Below, piece by piece: positions 59,801 through 64,000 of a stretch of 64,000 nt of DNA. Below the pieces are notes generated by a model that was not told the DNA's origin, did not search any database, and saw only the letters and a program-made list of their open reading frames with translations. A program made the translations under genes and the position numbers. The DNA lies in assembly GCA_000711775.1 (NCBI GenBank), contig ARYC01000386.1, positions 93,685 to 157,684 of the forward strand, read 5' to 3'. Numbering within the stretch: position 1 is the first letter of the stretch; every line of letters begins with the position of its first letter. The stretch comes from Oxytricha trifallax. Its lineage: Eukaryota; Ciliophora; Spirotrichea; Sporadotrichida; Oxytrichidae.

Positions 59801-60737
59801 ATAAGTTTTTGAACTCCTTTCATAGATAAGAGTTTCAAGGAATTAGTGGAGACGCTAAAGAAAACTGAAAATAATCTTGGGCCCAAGAATATAGCTTATG
59901 ACATAGAATGGAAAGTGAGGTTATTTGTGGTGCAAGTACTTATGCATGCTTTTAGAGATTAAAAATTGAGAATTGATGGAGAAATACCAATTACTTTGTT
60001 CCAAAAAAGAGTCTCACCTGATCTTCAAATCATCAGTATAATTAATAATAACACATTTTCTATAAAGTCAAAGATTGTTATGTTTTAATGAGAAAGTTGA
60101 TAACAAAAACCAAACTCTTTACATCATAGAACTTAAGAAATATGCAAATAGAACACACAATCAATAATATTAATAATTCTTTTTGTGAGACAATTTTTAA
60201 TTCTTACATATTCCAAAATGGGATGTTTTGTGGAAACTTAGTTAAAAATTTAATATCTTATAACATCTTAGCATTTATTTTTTCTGTGAATGTAAACCAA
60301 AACAATTAGCAGCTTGATTTATCACTCCATTAGAACTTCATGCAATTAAGACACCACTGCATTCAGCACAGACAAATGAAAATGCTTGGAATTTTGACGA
60401 ACTACAAGGAATGGGTGTTCACTAAGTACAGTTTTGAAGTGGAGTTCCAGAATTCACTTAATTCAATGGGTAGCGGAGGGGACTTCATGTCTCAAATTAA
60501 AAGTAGTGACTAGAAGAATCCATTTGAAGTTAGCTAAAATTATTCATTTATGAGTTGTTTTTGCAAGTTATTTTTAAATAAAACAATCAATAGTTTGACA
60601 AACAATTTAGTGTTAGAATTACTAGCTAAAAGTTCACACTTATGAATGAGAACTTTGAATTGGACGTAATTTAGCTTCAAAGAATAGTGAACGTTTTAGA
60701 GTGGCTTGCAATAAGCTTCAATAATCATTAAGAGTGA
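56874..60737 (+). CDS. Unknown protein: Q/N-rich N-terminus, structured C-terminal half
   Basis: A plausible start is ATG 56874 (MKKQSNVEKMRKLNQQKKAS). The stop is TGA 60735-60737 after EWLAISFNNHQE. The N-terminal blocks are Asn/Gln-rich (LSAKNLEDFNRRQSQNN at about 57180, SNLDLINQGFSKVNNQNN at about 58250, QNLHRNFGGGQPFP at about 58410). The C-terminal blocks look folded: RSESFSRCFYVNSQLFYFNE (about 58825), GDRSCDLYKHIIDMPDIKRY, QNLVFLKRSVLICLNAISKS (about 59120), KNIAYDIEWKVRLFVVQVLM (about 59890), LGILTNYKEWVFTKYSFEVE (about 60380). Short GT-AG-like gaps (for example about 58870-58905) and longer AT-rich gaps remain unmapped. No family recognised. Confidence 0.6.
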
Positions 60738-60895
60738 ACAAAACACAACTCAATTTTAAAGATGTCAATTAAGTTTGATATCTCAGATTAATTTCTACAA
60801 AAAATTTAAATTTACTTTTTATTTCTTGAAATAGGTAGAATGAATGTAATTTTGTTTTTGAAAGAATAGAGTGAAATAATTAAAATAGTATGTTA

Positions 60896-62759
60896 TCATT
60901 AAAGCAAATAAAGTGCAATTCTTAAAAACCTATAGAAACCAAATTCTTTCCAATACTCACAATTTACGAAATTATATAACTATTAATTCCATTTGGATGC
61001 TCTCTTTTAAATTTATCCACTCTCAATTCTTTACTTAAATCCTTCAGATATTTCATAAAAGTTACTACCATTATAAACCTATTAGGTAATTTATATTAAA
61101 AATTAGTGGAAATATTAATATATAATGTCATAAACCTTTACTTTATTTCTAATTATAAGTATAAATTTTTAAAATGTTTAATCATTTATGTTTTTTAAAG
61201 AAACTTCTAACTCATTAATTTTAATTCCTGGGGTTTTACCTAACAGGCTGCTTATAAAAATTTCCATCTTTAAGGTTTGAGATAGCAAATATAGATGGAG
61301 TATCAGTTTACTTTAAACTGAATTTTTTAAATAAAGTAGGATTTTACCTATCTACATAAGCCCAGTCCAAGACTGCAAATGCTAAATTAGTGTCATTTTA
61401 ATTTATAAATATATTTAGATATACAGATATTTATTCAGAGATAAATCATTTTAAAATTTATGGAATAATTTTCATGTTGCTTAATCCATTTTCTGTATTT
61501 AAAAGCGAATTCAGATGGAAAAGACGAGTCACTAGAATCTATTAAAGCAATAAATATTGTTTTGTCACCATAGTTTTCTATAAATTTTTCATGATCTATA
61601 ACTATTTTTCTTAAAACTATAGCTTTAGGCAAAGCATTTACTAGATTAGTATTACTTTCATAATCTATTTTCAGCTTATTTAAGTAAATAAGATAAATAT
61701 AAAACAAAATTTTATATTATAAATTGATCTTGAAAATATTTTAAATCTCTAATTCTATCAAACTGTCATATCCTTAAGTATTTGGTATCTTATATTCATT
61801 CACCAATCCATCTGGCTATATCAAATATATTTTATCTTCTTTATCTTTTTAATTATTATTAGAATCTTTTGATAAGGTTGAATTTTTTAAGTGTAAGATA
61901 AATTTTAGATTAATCAACAATTTTGAATTTATAAATTTGAATTAAGGACTTAAAATATCAAATAAGGGAAAATACACACATTTGAGAGGAAAAGCTTATG
62001 CAAATATTTCGAAAAGTATTTAATGAAATCTTACAAGATATTCTGACTGTGTAGATTCAGCGCATATGCGCTGATTTTTATTTAGCGCATATGCGCTGAA
62101 TTAAATCGAGGGCACGGCAGATCCCTCCTAGGCCGAAACCGCATTCTTAAATAAAAATGTCCCTATGGGACTATAGTGCTTTAATTGATAAATTCTTAAT
62201 TAATAATAGTAAATTTAGCAATATAGTTTAAATTTTTATTAAAAAATTAAATATTTTTAACTTGATCAAATTTCTTATTAAAGAAATCACATTAGTAATA
62301 ACTTTTAAATTTAATAAATTGCGTAAATTTAAAAATTACTAAATTTACTATTATTAATTAAGAATTTATCAATTAAAGCACTATAGTCCCATAGGGACAT
62401 TTTTATTTAAGAATGCGATTTCGACCTAAAAAAAGTCTGCCGTGCCCTCGATTTAATTCAGCGCATATGCGCTAAATAAAAATCAGCGCATATGCGCTGA
62501 ATCTACACAGTCAGAATATCTTGTAAGATTTCAATAAATACTTTTCGAAATATTTGCATCAGCTTTTCCTCTCAAATGTGTGTATTTTCCCTTATTTGAT
62601 ATTTTAAGTCCTTAATTCAAATTTATAAATTCAAAATTGTTGATTAATCTAAAATTTATCTTACACTTAAAAAATTCAACCTTATTTCTTTGTGGATTTG
62701 ATTAACTTCAAATGATTATGCTTTTTCTTTGTTTAGTTAAGCGTGTTTGTAGAAGGCAT
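60896..62759 (-). CDS. Thioredoxin-like (PDI-related) protein, IES-interrupted
   Basis: ATG 62757-62759 gives MPSTNTLNQTKKKHNHLKLI. An 810-bp foldback (61874-62683) then interrupts; removal continues STKK to SKDSNNNQKDKEDKIYLIQP. Later blocks are AIVLRKIVIDHEKFIENYGD (about 61615), TIFIALIDSSDSSFPSEFAF, LAFAVLDWAYVDR (about 61385), TDTPSIFAISNLKDGNFYKQ (about 61300) and NFYEISEGFKQRIESGQIQK (about 61065), ending YRFLRIALYLLQ and TGA 60896-60898. The strand-helix pattern with a Thr-Pro loop (DTPS) and KDGNFY suits the second half of a thioredoxin fold; I see no CxxC, so redox activity is doubtful. The hydrophobic end may be a membrane segment. Gaps at 61330-61350 and 61100-61230 are probably IESs or introns. 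Confidence 0.6.
61874..62683. mobile_element. Foldback element acting as an IES, AAGGTTG ends
   Basis: Near-perfect 810-bp palindrome. Ends are AAGGTTGAATTTTTTAAGTG and the complement, flanked by AT on both sides (61872-61873 and 62684-62685). Each arm holds two nested copies of the palindrome AGCGCATATGCGCT (left 62069-62093 region, right mirrored near 62460-62500) and a GC-richer stretch (GAGGGCACGGCAGA). Excision leaving one AT restores the frame of the host gene. Confidence 0.92.
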
Positions 62760-62887
62760 GTTTCACTTTGGGGTTTTGTGATTCTAAAACTATAATCTAA
62801 TAAAAATGAATAATTAAAGAAAGATTTTATACTTTTTTTTATTTTATATTAATCCAATACTAAAGATCTTCCAAATTAAGTGACAAT

Positions 62888-64000
62888 CAAAACCCCAAAA
62901 CCCCTTAATGAGGTTTATAAGTGCTTTGATTTGTAGGGAATTTGTTAGGGGTTGGGGTTATTAATTAAATGCAGTAAATGCGAGACAAAAATAGCAAGCT
63001 TTTGGGGTCTATTTATGATGAAGAGTATATAGATTTAGTGTTTAAACTGCGATATGGATGTGATATATACAGGGAATAAGTCAAACCAGTACTGAACTAT
63101 AAGTCTATTGCACTGCTCTTAAAGCGAAGTCCATCAACTGTTCGATCCCACTGTCTTATAGCCGTATAACTAAAGCAATAATAGCTGAATTCTATGCCTA
63201 AGAGGAAGTCAAAGTTTCTATAAAAGCATATTGACTATCTTATTAATGAAAAAACTTTGAAGTATTGGGCTCACTTCTCTCTCGACTAACGAGCTATTAT
63301 GTTTCATCGCCAGTTCCCTGAGTTGAAGATCTCTGCACAGTCTGTTGCAAACATTTATAAACGAAACGGTATCTCTAACAAACGTGTAAATCGTATCAAG
63401 AGAGTAATTGATTTCAATCTGCCATTTTACAACAACAACTTAAATTATATTTATAATTAAATGCAGAGAGCCTAATAGAATAATATTAAGTTTATTCATG
63501 CTGACGAGGCTGTGTTTACTTCAACACTTTCATCTAGAAGTCTTGGTATAAGAGGCATAGCAACATAGAAGTTTATGACTAAAAAGTCAAGGTATAAACA
63601 ATGGCAATTCTTGGAGGAATTAGCGAGGATGCTGGTTTAGAAACTTATTTTATTCATCCTCGCTCTATTAAGACAGAGCAGTATATCTAGTTCTTAGAAC
63701 AGCTGAGAGAGAAGTACCCTGAATAAGAGATTATACTATTCGTTGATAATCTTTCAGTTCATAAGACAAAAGAAACAAGGAAAAGTTATGAACAACTAAG
63801 AATAACACCAGTGTTCAACGTGCCTTACAGCCCATTGTTTAATGGAATTGAATTCTACTGGGGTATACTAAAAGGTCATTATAAGAAACTGCTGCTATAC
63901 CATCTAATGCATGACTTACCTATCGATACAGTAGACTTTATTAAAAGCTCAGCGAAGAGAGTAGATAATTTGTTGGCTTAAAAGTGTGCTAAAGAAGGGA
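62888..64000 (+). mobile_element. TBE transposon D, left end (window-truncated)
   Basis: The terminal inverted end begins CAAAACCCCAAAACCCC (62888-62904), the exact 17-base C4A4 tip known from Oxytricha TBEs, then TTAATGAGGTTTATAAG. AAT (62885-62887) fits the ANT target duplication. The transposase gene starts 65 bases inside. The right part of the element lies beyond the window. Confidence 0.93.
62969..64000 (+). pseudogene. TBE transposase (DDE, IS630/Tc1 type), one frameshift, partial
   Basis: From ATG 62969 (or in-frame ATG 62978) the frame is open with TAA/TAG as Gln for 183 codons, with a helix-turn-helix-like N-terminal half (YKSIALLLKRSPSTVRSHCL; AQSVANIYKRNGISNKRV). The first catalytic Asp is in FIHADEAVFT (63494-63519). 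A one-base deletion near 63519-63521 then moves the frame; it continues FNTFIQKSWYKRHSNIEVYD, ILGGISEDAG, LFVDNLSVHKTKE (second Asp) and SPLFNGIEFYWGILKGHYKK (Glu), spaced DD34E. It runs off the window at SSAKRVDNLLAQKCAKEG. Apart from the single shift no damage is seen, so the copy is young or the shift may be a sequencing error. In Oxytricha these enzymes take part in genome rearrangement. Confidence 0.92.

Noticed and set aside
62050-62510. A CRISPR array or tandem regulatory array from the repeated AGCGCATATGCGCT
   Set aside because: There are only two copies per arm, each itself palindromic and mirrored in the other arm; there is no regular repeat-spacer pattern.
62888-62904. A telomere or chromosome end (C4A4 repeats)
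   Set aside because: The repeat is exactly the 17-base TBE tip, is followed by conserved TBE sequence and a transposase, and lies inside continuous DNA.
1-64000. A bacterial, viral or standard-code eukaryotic origin
   Set aside because: Domains are continuous only with TAA/TAG as Gln and TGA as stop; introns, IES-like pointers and TBE ends fit a spirotrich germline genome.

Overview
This window looks like germline (micronuclear) DNA of a spirotrich ciliate of the Oxytricha/Stylonychia type. Four things in the sequence support that. (1) Long frames with recognisable domains are open only if TAA and TAG are read as Gln and TGA is the sole stop; for example, a 753-codon B-box/HMG gene is then intact. 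(2) There are four copies of TBE-type transposons, whose inverted ends start with telomere-like C4A4 repeats. (3) Genes are interrupted by short AT-rich segments bounded by 2-7 bp direct repeats (pointers), and removing segment plus one repeat restores the frame, as for internal eliminated sequences (IESs). (4) Other interruptions in the same genes are ordinary short GT-AG introns. Base composition is very AT-rich throughout.

Region 1 to about 32,500 is almost free of host genes and dominated by mobile DNA. It holds three decayed TBE-like elements (about 1917-5870, 16615-18997, 21537-24345). It also holds long foldback elements of one family with TGTTCTGACC-type ends and C/G-rich tips (69-990, 7737-8596, 13657-15417, 19360-20279, plus a one-armed copy at 16038), two copies of a TA-flanked MITE (11970-12385, 21076-21491), a foldback at 6713-7672, and a G-tipped MITE (6005-6491). 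A GC-richer island at 29268-29530 stands out and is unexplained. The rest is AT-rich sequence with no gene I can support.

Region about 32,600-62,760 is gene-dense. In order: a Q/N-rich nucleotidyltransferase of the Cid1/TUTase type (+); a MORN-repeat plus TKL kinase fusion (-); an ABHD13/Bem46-like serine hydrolase with a fully solved five-exon structure (+); an unknown Q-rich protein (-); a foldback palindrome; a second unknown Q/N-rich protein (+); an uninterrupted B-box/coiled-coil/HMG-box protein (-); a Ser/Thr kinase (+); a third unknown protein (+); and a thioredoxin-like protein (-). MITE or foldback elements sit inside three of these genes and behave as IESs; in two cases exact removal restores the reading frame.

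Region 62,888-64,000 is the left end of a better-preserved TBE element carrying a DD34E transposase with a single one-base frameshift; the window cuts it off. The four TBE copies share the same three-gene layout (57 kDa-type kinase gene, 22 kDa-type gene, transposase), which allows the decayed ones to be oriented.

Limits: everything is read by eye. IES and intron borders given exactly are those where the frame or a conserved motif decides; the rest are approximate.
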